Origin: Spirosoma linguale DSM 74
GTDB lineage: Bacteria; Bacteroidota; Bacteroidia; Cytophagales; Spirosomataceae
DNA length: 64,000 nt
Assembly: GCA_000024525.1 (NCBI GenBank)
Contig: CP001769.1
Location: 3,629,001-3,693,000 of the forward strand
Direction of reading: 5' to 3'
The position numbers and the translations under genes are program-made. Position 1 is the stretch's first letter. Each line of letters starts with the position of its first letter. Under the pieces are notes generated by a model. That model saw only the letters and a list, made by a program, of their open reading frames with translations. It made no database searches and was not told the DNA's origin. Of this stretch, positions 18,367-25,725 are shown in pieces.

Positions 18367-18693
18367 AGAAGTGTTTGATTTGGTTGATTGTCTTGGGACA
18401 CAAGTCAAGTTCAGCGAAGTCCCAATTCGGAGACAAATATGCTTTATTTTTTTGAGCCTCGAGACGGGGGTTCTTAAAAAAGTACTAGATTATCAAGAGT
18501 TGCATATAAAATTCTAAAAATAACCCAATTTAAGACTGGATACGTTCTATTACATGTGATTACCAAATTGTTAAGTCCATATTGTCCGACATCAGGTAGG
18601 CTAAAGAAAGAAGAACCATTCTATCTGTTGGTATGTACATAAAGAACGGTTATGTACAATACTCATCTGTTTCCGTCTTAGCTTTGTCACGTT
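18367..18693. other. 327-bp intergenic region between divergent receptor and selD genes
   Basis: This AT-rich, non-coding stretch must hold the promoters of both divergent genes. On the plus strand TAGCTTTG at 18679-18686 fits TAnnTTTG. On the minus strand CATATTTG (complement of 18434-18441) is a near match. No RNA gene, ORF or repeat was recognised. Confidence 0.5.
18679..18686 (+). promoter_or_regulatory. TAGCTTTG -7 element directly upstream of selD
   Basis: This matches TAnnTTTG and ends seven bases before the ATG at 18694. The predicted transcript would have almost no leader. The -33 box is not clear. Confidence 0.45.
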
Positions 18694-19773
18694 ATGATAC
18701 CAACCGAAACAACTGCCTTTAAACTCACCCAATACAGCCACGGAGCGGGTTGTGGATGCAAAATATCACCCAAAATTCTGGACCGGATTCTGCATGGTCA
18801 GACGAGCGGCCCTAAGGGGCTGGCAACTGAACCAAACAGCGCTCCCGTTTTCGCCAATTTGCTCGTTGGTAACGACTCCCGCGATGATGCTGCGGTGATG
18901 GACATGGGAAACGGGGAGGCTATTATCAGCACCACCGATTTCTTTATGCCTATCGTTGACGATGCGTTTGATTTTGGGCGCATCGCATCGGCCAATGCTA
19001 TCAGCGATGTGTATGCTATGGGCGGTGAACCCATCATGGCCATCGCCATCTTAGGCTGGCCGCTGGACAAGCTACCCCCCGAAGTAGCCGCGCAAGTGCT
19101 GGAAGGCTCACGGGCGATTTGCCGCGAAGCGGGTATTCCACTGGCGGGTGGCCATAGTATCGACTCGCCCGAGCCTATTTTTGGTCTGGCCGTTACAGGA
19201 CGGGTTCGACTCGACCACCTTAAACAGAACAATACCGCCACATTAGGTTGCAAACTGTACCTGACAAAGCCTCTCGGCGTTGGCGTTCTGACAACAGCTC
19301 AGAAAAAGGGAATTCTTAAACCCGAACATGCCGACATAGCACCCGCTCAAATGGCAAAGCTCAACAGTTTCGGGGCGGTGCTGGGTAAGCTTCCTTATGT
19401 GAAAGCGCTCACCGACGTAACGGGCTTTGGCCTGCTGGGCCACCTGACCGAAATGGCAGAAGGCTCGGGCTTAAGTGCCGTCGTAAGCTTTGCTGATGTA
19501 CCCAAACTCGCCCTTTTGCCGGAATACCTGGCCCAAAAAAGTTTTCCGGGTGGTACTGTCCGTAACTGGGATAGTTATGGGCATAAAATAAGTGACGTTA
19601 CGGAACTGGAGAAATATACCCTGGCCGACCCGCAAACGTCGGGGGGCTTATTGATTGCGGTTGAGCCGGAAAGCAGCATTGAATTTGAACGGGTAGCCCG
19701 CGAAAATGGATTCGACCTTCAGAGCTTCGGTGAACTGGTGGAACAACGCGAGAAAGTGGTTTACGTACATTAA
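18694..19773 (+). CDS. selD: Selenide, water dikinase (Cys-type SelD)
   Basis: This 359-residue ATP-dependent enzyme makes selenophosphate, the selenium donor for selenocysteine and selenouridine. The active-site loop GAGCGCK has Cys20 (encoded TGT, not an in-frame TGA), Cys22 and Lys23. The AIR-synthase-type domains follow, with [32 protein letters not shown] and [11 protein letters not shown]. Length is standard. No selA, selB, selC or mnmH is present in this window, so the use of selenophosphate cannot be judged here. An alpha/beta hydrolase gene follows after 3 bp, suggesting an operon. Confidence 0.95.
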   Translation: MIPTETTAFKLTQYSHGAGCGCKISPKILDRILHGQTSGPKGLATEPNSAPVFANLLVGNDSRDDAAVMDMGNGEAIISTTDFFMPIVDDAFDFGRIASANAISDVYAMGGEPIMAIAILGWPLDKLPPEVAAQVLEGSRAICREAGIPLAGGHSIDSPEPIFGLAVTGRVRLDHLKQNNTATLGCKLYLTKPLGVGVLTTAQKKGILKPEHADIAPAQMAKLNSFGAVLGKLPYVKALTDVTGFGLLGHLTEMAEGSGLSAVVSFADVPKLALLPEYLAQKSFPGGTVRNWDSYGHKISDVTELEKYTLADPQTSGGLLIAVEPESSIEFERVARENGFDLQSFGELVEQREKVVYVH

Positions 19774-19776
19774 ACT

Positions 19777-20550
19777 ATGAAATTATTCTTCCGGCAAACG
19801 GGTGAAACAGGCCCGGCCATTGTCATCTTACACGGCCTTTTCGGCTCCTCCGATAACTGGCTTACAAACAGCAAAACCATTGCCGCTCAGGGATACCGCG
19901 TGTTTCTCGTCGACCAGCGTAACCACGGGCAATCGCCCCGTGCCGACGACCAGGATTATCAGCATATGGCCGATGATTTGTGTGAATTCCTGACCGACCA
20001 GAAGCTGGACCAGCCAATTCTGGTCGGGCATTCGATGGGTGGCAAAACCGTTATGCAATATGCCATGTCGTATCCCGGTACATTTGCCAGACTTGTGGTT
20101 GTCGATATTGCACCCAAGTTCTACCCGATACACCATGCCGAAATCATTCGTGGCCTGAAAGCGATTAATCTACTGGGTATAAAAGGCCGCAATGAAGCCG
20201 ACGCCGTTTTACAGGCCTACGAGCCCCTATTGCCCGTTCGTCAGTTTCTGCTTAAAAACCTCTACCGAAATGAAGACGGTGTATTCGACTGGCGAATCAA
20301 TATACCGGTCATTGAACGCGAGTTGCACGGTATCGGCGAAGAGCTAACAAACCCGAGCATTGTAACCACCCCAACGTTGTTTATCCGGGGCAGCGAGTCG
20401 CCGTACATCATTGACGACGATATTCCAGCCATTAAACGTATTTTCCCGAATGCACAGATCGAGACAATTCAGGGGGCCGGACATTGGGTGCAAGCCGAAA
20501 AGCCCGTCGAGTTCGTAGACGCACTAATGAACTTTATACATAAGAATTAA
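19777..20550 (+). CDS. Alpha/beta hydrolase (YbfF-like esterase)
   Basis: This 257-residue serine hydrolase has nucleophile S86 in VGHSMGGK, oxyanion motif LHGLFGSSDNW at 19-28, and C-terminal His in GAGHWVQAEKP. VDQRNHGQSPRA is typical of the YbfF/acyl-CoA-esterase branch. There is no signal peptide, so it is cytoplasmic. It starts 3 bp after selD, which suggests co-transcription, though I know of no functional link. The TAA stop is part of an imperfect inverted repeat that fills the gap to the next gene. Substrate is unknown. Confidence 0.88.
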   Translation: MKLFFRQTGETGPAIVILHGLFGSSDNWLTNSKTIAAQGYRVFLVDQRNHGQSPRADDQDYQHMADDLCEFLTDQKLDQPILVGHSMGGKTVMQYAMSYPGTFARLVVVDIAPKFYPIHHAEIIRGLKAINLLGIKGRNEADAVLQAYEPLLPVRQFLLKNLYRNEDGVFDWRINIPVIERELHGIGEELTNPSIVTTPTLFIRGSESPYIIDDDIPAIKRIFPNAQIETIQGAGHWVQAEKPVEFVDALMNFIHKN

Positions 20551-20621
20551 CCGCAGGGTCACAAAACGCCCGCAGATACAGTAGTCTGAACCTTAGTGTG
20601 CGCTTTGTGGCCCTGTGGTTA
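20548..20621. repeat. Imperfect inverted repeat filling the gap after the hydrolase gene
   Basis: The 22-nt arms at 20548-20569 and 20600-20621 are complementary except for three G-T-compatible mismatches, with a 30-nt spacer. The left arm includes the TAA stop. There is no U-run after it and the next gene continues on the same strand, so it may be an mRNA-stabilising or partial-termination hairpin. Confidence 0.6.
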
Positions 20622-20631
20622 ACATCACTTT

Positions 20632-21333
20632 ATGCCAACCTTATATCTTATTCCTACCCTCCTCGCCGACGATACGGCCGAGCAGGTACTTCCGCCACAT
20701 ATTCGGGACGTTATCGAAAAAACCGATGCTTATTTCGTCGAGAATGTTCGTTCTGCACGGCGGTTTATTACTGGATTGAAAACTAGTCGAGTTATTGACG
20801 AAACAACTTTTTTTGAGCTTAGTAAAGACACACCACCCGCCGACACACGCCGACAGATTCAGGAAATGATGGAGCGCAAACGCAATGTTGGCGTCCTGTC
20901 CGAGGCAGGTTGTCCCGGTGTGGCAGATCCGGGTTCTGTTGTTGTTGGCATGGCCCATACGTTGGGCTGGCGAGTCGAACCCCTCGTTGGTCCATCGTCT
21001 ATCTTGCTGGCGTTGATGGCGTCGGGTATGAACGGTCAGTCGTTCATCTTTCATGGTTATTTGCCCATTGAGCGGCAGGACCGGGCGCGTGCCTTACGGT
21101 ATCTCGAAAAAGAAGCGCAGGGCCGTCAACAAACACAGATTTTCATGGAAACACCGTATCGAAACGATGCTCTGTTTGCCGATATACTGGCCAATTGCCA
21201 GGGTAATACCCGAATCTGTGTAGCCTGTAACCTGACCGGGCCAGATGCTTTTGTTCGTACCCTGACAGTAAAGGAATGGAAAACACAGGTGCCCGACTTA
21301 CGTAAAAAACCAACGGTGTTTCTACTTTTGTGA
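20632..21333 (+). CDS. RsmI-like tetrapyrrole-methylase-fold SAM methyltransferase
   Basis: This 233-residue protein has the fold of RsmI, the 16S rRNA C1402 2'-O-methyltransferase. It starts TLYLIPTLL, has a GVLSEAGCPGVADPGS loop that matches the RsmI SAM-binding segment (usually DAGTPAISDPG), then VEPLVGPSSILLALMASGMN and FHGYLPI. The variant residues and lack of the longer C-terminal domain suggest it is the short Bacteroidota paralogue rather than canonical RsmI, so rRNA as substrate is an inference. It lies in a plus-strand run between the hydrolase and an MBL-fold gene, with hairpin-forming gaps on both sides. Confidence 0.82.
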   Translation: MPTLYLIPTLLADDTAEQVLPPHIRDVIEKTDAYFVENVRSARRFITGLKTSRVIDETTFFELSKDTPPADTRRQIQEMMERKRNVGVLSEAGCPGVADPGSVVVGMAHTLGWRVEPLVGPSSILLALMASGMNGQSFIFHGYLPIERQDRARALRYLEKEAQGRQQTQIFMETPYRNDALFADILANCQGNTRICVACNLTGPDAFVRTLTVKEWKTQVPDLRKKPTVFLLL

Positions 21334-21338
21334 TAAAT

Positions 21339-21398
21339 AGTCAGGTAAGTTAGTAAGCGGCTTCGCTTAAGTTACTGACTTACTGGCTTACTGACTTT
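21339..21398 (+). terminator. Imperfect hairpin with short T-tract after the methyltransferase gene
   Basis: AGTCAGGTAAGTTAGTAAG at 21339-21357 is partly complementary to 21379-21396, with TTTT at 21395-21398. The sequence is built from repeats of an ACTTACTG-like word. It is a weak or partial terminator at best. Confidence 0.35.
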
Positions 21399-21401
21399 TC
21401 C

Positions 21402-22043
21402 ATGATTCAAACCTTCGAGTTTTCTCCCTTCCACGAAAACACGTACGTCATTGCCGACGACGCGACCGGTGAAGCGGTTATTATTGATCCCGGTTGTTAC
21501 GAACAGGCTGAAAAGGAAGCACTTGCCCACTTCATTACCTCCAATAAGCTCACCGTCAAGTATCTTCTCCTCACCCACTCGCATCTCGACCATGTGTTCG
21601 GGGTAGCGTACGTGAAGCGAAAATTTGGCGTTAAGGCGTATCTGCATGAATCGGATATGGTGATCTACAACGATGTACCAACTCGCTGTGCGCTTTATGG
21701 CCTGCGAGGCTATGAGCCGTCAACTATTGACGCGTTCTTGAAAGAGGGCGACCAGTTTCAATTTGGCAACACCGTTCTGGATGTCATTTTCGTTCCCGGA
21801 CACGCGCCCGGTCATGTGGCTTTCGTGAACCATAAGGATCAGTATATAGTAGGTGGTGATGTTTTGTTTAACGGGAGCGTAGGCCGGACAGATTTTCCTT
21901 ACTGCAATCATGCCGACCTGATTAACAGCATTCGAAACAAATTTTTCACCCTACCCGACGATTACATCGTTTATGCCGGGCATATGGAACCAACCACCAT
22001 CGGTCAGGAAAAACGCAGCAATCCTTTTGTCAAAATGTACTAA
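21402..22043 (+). CDS. MBL-fold hydrolase (glyoxalase II-like)
   Basis: This 213-residue cytoplasmic metallo-beta-lactamase-fold enzyme has the full metal motif THSHLDH (H59, H61, D63, H64). VPGHAPGHVAFVNH follows, then GGDVLFNGSVGRTDFP, and the final histidine is in YAGHMEPTTIG. It is shorter than glyoxalase II (~250) and lacks its C-terminal substrate domain, so it belongs to the general YcbL-like group. Thioester or sulfur-compound hydrolysis is likely but not proven. It lies in the plus-strand run between the methyltransferase and pssA. Confidence 0.85.
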   Translation: MIQTFEFSPFHENTYVIADDATGEAVIIDPGCYEQAEKEALAHFITSNKLTVKYLLLTHSHLDHVFGVAYVKRKFGVKAYLHESDMVIYNDVPTRCALYGLRGYEPSTIDAFLKEGDQFQFGNTVLDVIFVPGHAPGHVAFVNHKDQYIVGGDVLFNGSVGRTDFPYCNHADLINSIRNKFFTLPDDYIVYAGHMEPTTIGQEKRSNPFVKMY

Positions 22044-22123
22044 TAGGGCTTTTCGCTCCATCTTTTTTAGTAATACCGATTGGCACTGGTGGCCTGACGG
22101 GCTGAAAGCTCGTTATTACATAC

Positions 22124-22822
22124 ATGAAATTACTCAAACATCTCCCCAACGCCATGACCTGCGGCAATTTGCTCTGCGGTTGTATCGGTATGGTTATGGC
22201 GCTCCGTGGCCATTTGGATACAGCTGCCTGGTTAATTGGTCTGGCCGCCATTCTTGACTTCGGCGATGGCTTTGTGGCCCGAATGGTAAACGTATCAGGA
22301 CCATTCGGCAAAGAGCTTGACTCCCTGGCCGACGTAGTAACGTTTGGCGCTTTGCCTGCCATGATCGTCTTTCAGCTTTGCTGGTTTCAGAATTTGGGAG
22401 CTATTTCGTACGGTGCCTTTCTGATTGCTGTTCTATCAGCCCTGCGACTCGCCAATTTTAACATCGACACACGCCAGTCGGAGTCATTTATTGGTCTGCC
22501 TGTTCCGGCCAACGCCATGCTTATCGGTGCATTTCCGCTTATGGAACGCTACCAGCCCCAGTTCGACGCTATCTGGAAGAACGACATTGCGCTGGGCATG
22601 ATGATTGGTTTTTCGTTCATGCTGGTATCAGAACTGCCCCTTTTTGCCCTTAAGTTCAAAACCTTTGGTTGGGCTGATAACCGGATAAAATTCAGTTTTC
22701 TGATTGCATCCGTATTGCTCTTGCTATTTTTGCAATTCGCAGCCATTCCATTAATTATTCTGCTGTATATTCTTGTTTCACTTTTTACCAATGAGAGAAA
22801 GGACGAGAGAGCAAAAAAGTGA
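22124..22822 (+). CDS. pssA: CDP-diacylglycerol--serine O-phosphatidyltransferase
   Basis: This 232-residue membrane enzyme makes phosphatidylserine, precursor of phosphatidylethanolamine. The CDP-alcohol phosphotransferase signature DG-x2-AR-x8-G-x3-D-x3-D is complete: D48, G49, A52, R53, G62, D66, D70. The N-terminus (LKHLPNAMTCGNLLCGC) matches the short PssA type II family, and several membrane helices follow. Length is normal. The next gene (purS) is 53 bp downstream and unrelated in pathway. Confidence 0.93.
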   Translation: MKLLKHLPNAMTCGNLLCGCIGMVMALRGHLDTAAWLIGLAAILDFGDGFVARMVNVSGPFGKELDSLADVVTFGALPAMIVFQLCWFQNLGAISYGAFLIAVLSALRLANFNIDTRQSESFIGLPVPANAMLIGAFPLMERYQPQFDAIWKNDIALGMMIGFSFMLVSELPLFALKFKTFGWADNRIKFSFLIASVLLLLFLQFAAIPLIILLYILVSLFTNERKDERAKK

Positions 22823-22875
22823 AGCCTATCACTCATCGAGCGCTCTTGCATTCTTTCACTCTTTCACTCTTTATA

Positions 22876-23127
22876 ATGAAATACATCGCTGAAATTAACA
22901 TCATGACCCGTTCGGAAATTTTGGACCCCCAGGGCAAAGCCGTTAAACTGGGTCTTCATAACCTTCAGATGGACACCATTGATAATGTCCGCATTGGCAA
23001 GCACATTCGGCTTGAAGTTGATGCCGATACAGAAGAGCAAGCCCGCGCCACGGTCGATGCGGCCTGCCGTCAGTTACTCGCCAATATGATTATGGAAGAG
23101 TATTCGTTTGAACTGCATACGGCTTAA
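22876..23127 (+). CDS. purS: Phosphoribosylformylglycinamidine synthase subunit PurS
   Basis: This 83-residue protein starting MKYIAEINIMTRSEILDPQG is the small PurS subunit. PurS forms the FGAM synthase complex with PurL and PurQ in de novo purine synthesis. Conserved points are DPQGKAV near residue 17 and GLHNL followed by VRIGKHI, with an acidic C-terminal helix. The ATG at 22876 is chosen because the upstream in-frame ATG at 22819 adds an unlikely 19 residues and overlaps pssA. purL and purQ are not in the window. Confidence 0.92.
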   Translation: MKYIAEINIMTRSEILDPQGKAVKLGLHNLQMDTIDNVRIGKHIRLEVDADTEEQARATVDAACRQLLANMIMEEYSFELHTA

Positions 23128-23200
23128 ATTGCCGTTGACTTTTTTGTACCACGAATAGTACCCGCACGCACAATAAGATAATCGCTACCACAATAAGTGC

Positions 23201-23208
23201 TATTTTTG
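23201..23208 (+). promoter_or_regulatory. TATTTTTG -7 element upstream of fabH
   Basis: This matches TAnnTTTG, 22 bp before the ATG at 23231. No strong -33 element is visible. Confidence 0.4.
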
Positions 23209-23230
23209 CGGACTATTTTAGCAGCAGCAA

Positions 23231-24238
23231 ATGAATACAGTTTATTCGACAATAAAAGGATTAGGGTTTTATGTGCCAGATAATATCGTTACAAACGATG
23301 ATCTGACTCAATATATGGATACGTCCGATGCCTGGATTCAGGAACGGACGGGTATCAAACAACGGCGCTATTTCACCTACGGCAAAGACACTAACGCCAG
23401 CATGGCTACGGCCGCTTCCCGCATGGCGCTGGACCGCGCCGGGCTGGAAGCATCGGCCGTTGACCTGATCGTTTATGCAACCATCACCCCCGATTACTAT
23501 TTTCCCGGCTCCGCTTTTCTGATGCAGCGCGAACTGGGTCTGGATGGCATTGGCGTCATTGATATTCGCAATCAATGCTCCGGTTTTGTATACGCCCTCT
23601 CCATTGCCGATCAGTTTATCAAAACGGGCATGTACAAAACGATTTTGGTGGTTGGCTCCGAGATACAGTCGTCACTGCTCAACAAAAGCAATGAGGGCCG
23701 TGGGGTAGCTGTCATTTTTGGAGATGGCGCGGGGGCAGCCGTGCTACAGGCTACCACCGACCCTGAACACCGGGTTCTCTCAACGCATCTCCACGCCGAC
23801 GGTCGTTATGCCGAAGAGTTGTATATCCGTGATCCGGGTAGCAGCCGGGATGGGCAATGGCTGACCGATGCTACCATCGCCGAAGGTAATTATAATGTTA
23901 CCATGAACGGTAATGCGGTCTTCAAACACGCGGTTGTTCGATTCATGGAAGTCATTAACGAGAGTTTGGCTGCTAATGGCTTTCAGCCCGAAGACCTTAG
24001 CCTGTTGGTGCCGCACCAGGCCAACATCCGTATTTCGGGCTACGTACAGCAGCAAATGAACCTGCCCGACGAAAAGGTATTCAATAATATTCAGCAGTAC
24101 GGGAACACCACTGCCGCTTCCATTCCCATTGCGCTTACAGAAGCGTTTGAGCAGGGGCGAATCAAACCCGGCGACCTGGTTTGCCTGGCCGCTTTTGGGA
24201 GCGGATTCACCTGGGCATCGGCTTTGATTAAGTGGTAA
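23231..24238 (+). CDS. fabH: Beta-ketoacyl-ACP synthase III
   Basis: This 335-residue thiolase-fold enzyme condenses an acyl-CoA primer with malonyl-ACP to start fatty-acid synthesis. The catalytic triad is in place: C116 (NQCSGFVYAL), H262 (VPHQANIR) and N292 (YGNTTAASIP). The SEIQSS and GDGAGAAVLQ motifs are normal. It is not beside the usual plsX or rpmF genes, so it could be an additional FabH or one specialised for branched primers. It has a candidate -7 element and is convergent with a CoA-binding protein gene across a large inverted repeat. Confidence 0.93.
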   Translation: MNTVYSTIKGLGFYVPDNIVTNDDLTQYMDTSDAWIQERTGIKQRRYFTYGKDTNASMATAASRMALDRAGLEASAVDLIVYATITPDYYFPGSAFLMQRELGLDGIGVIDIRNQCSGFVYALSIADQFIKTGMYKTILVVGSEIQSSLLNKSNEGRGVAVIFGDGAGAAVLQATTDPEHRVLSTHLHADGRYAEELYIRDPGSSRDGQWLTDATIAEGNYNVTMNGNAVFKHAVVRFMEVINESLAANGFQPEDLSLLVPHQANIRISGYVQQQMNLPDEKVFNNIQQYGNTTAASIPIALTEAFEQGRIKPGDLVCLAAFGSGFTWASALIKW

Positions 24239-24241
24239 ACT

Positions 24242-24333
24242 GGTGGAGTGGTGCAATAAGTAATTGGTAGAGTCAAGAGGAGGTTGGTTACTACTGTACT
24301 TACTCCACCAATTACTTATTGCACTATTCCACC
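24242..24333. terminator. Large near-perfect inverted repeat between convergent fabH and the CoA-binding gene
   Basis: The 27-nt arms at 24242-24268 and 24307-24333 are complementary with two mismatches, with a 38-nt spacer. The element starts 3 bp after the fabH stop and ends 3 bp before the stop of the convergent gene, so it fills the gap. It is likely a bidirectional transcription stop, although no clear U-run is present. Confidence 0.6.
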
Positions 24334-24336
24334 ACT

Positions 24337-24708
24337 TCAATACGTTCCTACTGATAACATAACCAGCGTACAAGCCTCAATTGGCTCAATGCCTTCGGCT
24401 TTTAGCTGTCGTTCAAATTCCGGATTTTCCGCACCAGGATTAAAAATAACCCGTCGGGGCTTGAGACGTTTAATGTACTCATATAAAGGTGGCTGATTCT
24501 GCGGCCCAACGTACATTGTTACGGTATCGATGTTTTCAAGATCCGGTTGGCCTACCTGAATTGGGCGCCCTTCTATTTGCCCCTCTTTCAAGCCAACCAG
24601 CGCTATATCGAACCCATGTCGAAGCAGACGATAGGCGGCCAGATTGGCGTAACGGCCGGCTTTTTCAGTAGCGCCTACAATCAGGGTTTTCTTTAAGCTT
24701 GTATCCAT
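24337..24708 (-). CDS. CoA-binding domain protein (YccU-like)
   Basis: This 123-residue single Rossmann-like domain resembles the CoA-binding domain of succinyl-CoA synthetase alpha. The nucleotide loop LIVGATEKAGRYAN is near the N-terminus. The later segment RVIFNPGAENPEFE matches the family's conserved NPG. Members are small cytoplasmic proteins of unknown role. Gene neighbours give no pathway clue. Confidence 0.88.
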   Translation of the reverse strand: MDTSLKKTLIVGATEKAGRYANLAAYRLLRHGFDIALVGLKEGQIEGRPIQVGQPDLENIDTVTMYVGPQNQPPLYEYIKRLKPRRVIFNPGAENPEFERQLKAEGIEPIEACTLVMLSVGTY

Positions 24709-25084
24709 ATCTTCAAGTCAGCGCAGTCAACATATAGTATGCCTGGCTATTTTCTTAACAAAGAACTGCCTTTACCTGTTTCAGCCTTTACCAGTTCATG
24801 CTAAAACAGATGTACGTTCGTTACTGAATTACTTGTAAGCTGTTAGCATTTTGCCTTATTTTTTACACGAAAAACAGGGGAATTCGAGAAATAGGTAACC
24901 ATTTTGGTTTATTCTGGTTTAAATCTCAATAACATCCTATTTAACTGTATGAGTCAGACGTGGCAATATCTTTTGATCTGATAATCAAACAGTTGACCAG
25001 TATAACCTTAAACCTGTTTGCTGTATCTTTAGACAGGCAGCAATGCGTTTAAGACATTAATTACGCTTAAAATTTGCTTCATTC
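24709..25084. other. 376-bp intergenic region upstream of the NUMOD4/HNH gene
   Basis: This AT-rich stretch has no convincing ORF, RNA or repeat. TATCTTTA near 25024-25031, preceded by a TTTG, is a near match to a Bacteroidota promoter for the plus-strand gene. The left part presumably holds the promoter of the minus-strand CoA-binding gene. Confidence 0.4.
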
Positions 25085-25678
25085 ATGAATGCCAGGGAGA
25101 GCCAGAGTTTTTGGAATGAGAAGTGGGTACCGATTGTGTTTGAGGGCGTTGAGAATCCACCTCATTATGAAGTCTCTAACTATGGGCGGTTGCGCAGCTT
25201 TCAGTCAGCTTCAGCAACAAGAGCCGGTATACAAGCCAGCCAGCCCACCGGAAAATTTATTAAAGGTTCGGTAATTCAGGGATATCGGTCCCTGAATATT
25301 CGTTCAGCCGGAAAAACGCTCAACCGCTATGTTCACAAATTAGTAGCCGAACATTTTGTTAAGCAGGATAAGGACGATCAAGTATTTGTCATCCACTTGG
25401 ATCACGATAAGCTGAACAATTACCATTTAAACCTCCGCTGGGTGACGAAGGATGAGATGATTGAGCACAATCGAAACAATCCTAACCTTAAGAACCGCCA
25501 ACTACCGCGCCAAACGCGCAACTACAAGCTTACCGAAAGCAAAGTCCGGATCATTAAGAAGTTGCTGCTGAACGATAAAAATCGCTTAAAAATGATTGCC
25601 AAACAGTTCGGCATTACGCACACGCAACTCAATCGCATTCGGTCGGGAGAGAACTGGAAACACGTTACACTCGATTAA
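25085..25678 (+). CDS. NUMOD4 plus HNH-like protein with C-terminal helix-turn-helix
   Basis: This 197-residue protein has three parts. An N-terminal NUMOD4 motif runs from about 13 to 40 (WVPIVFEGVENPPHYEVSNYGRLRS). An HNH-like middle covers about 80-125 (YVHKLVAEHF, VIHLDHDKLNN, NLRWVT). The last ~45 residues (LTESKVRIIKKLL..., IAKQFGITHTQLNRIRSGENW) look like an AP2/HTH-type DNA-binding module. In homing endonucleases of this kind the HNH core is normally NHIDGNKxNN; here the Asn is replaced by Ile and the Gly by His, so nuclease activity is doubtful. It is a free-standing gene in a 376-bp promoter region, not inside an intron or intein. It is probably a domesticated regulator or a degenerate homing enzyme. 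Confidence 0.78.
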   Translation: MNARESQSFWNEKWVPIVFEGVENPPHYEVSNYGRLRSFQSASATRAGIQASQPTGKFIKGSVIQGYRSLNIRSAGKTLNRYVHKLVAEHFVKQDKDDQVFVIHLDHDKLNNYHLNLRWVTKDEMIEHNRNNPNLKNRQLPRQTRNYKLTESKVRIIKKLLLNDKNRLKMIAKQFGITHTQLNRIRSGENWKHVTLD

Positions 25679-25725
25679 AGAATAGCCGTTCCGATTAACA
25701 ACCTCCGGTAGAATAGTCTGCTGAT

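Noticed and set aside
18694..19773. Selenocysteine-containing SelD
   Set aside because: The active-site codon is TGT and no in-frame TGA occurs.
21339..21398. A strong terminator after the RsmI-like gene
   Set aside because: Pairing is patchy and the T-tract is short; kept only as a weak feature.
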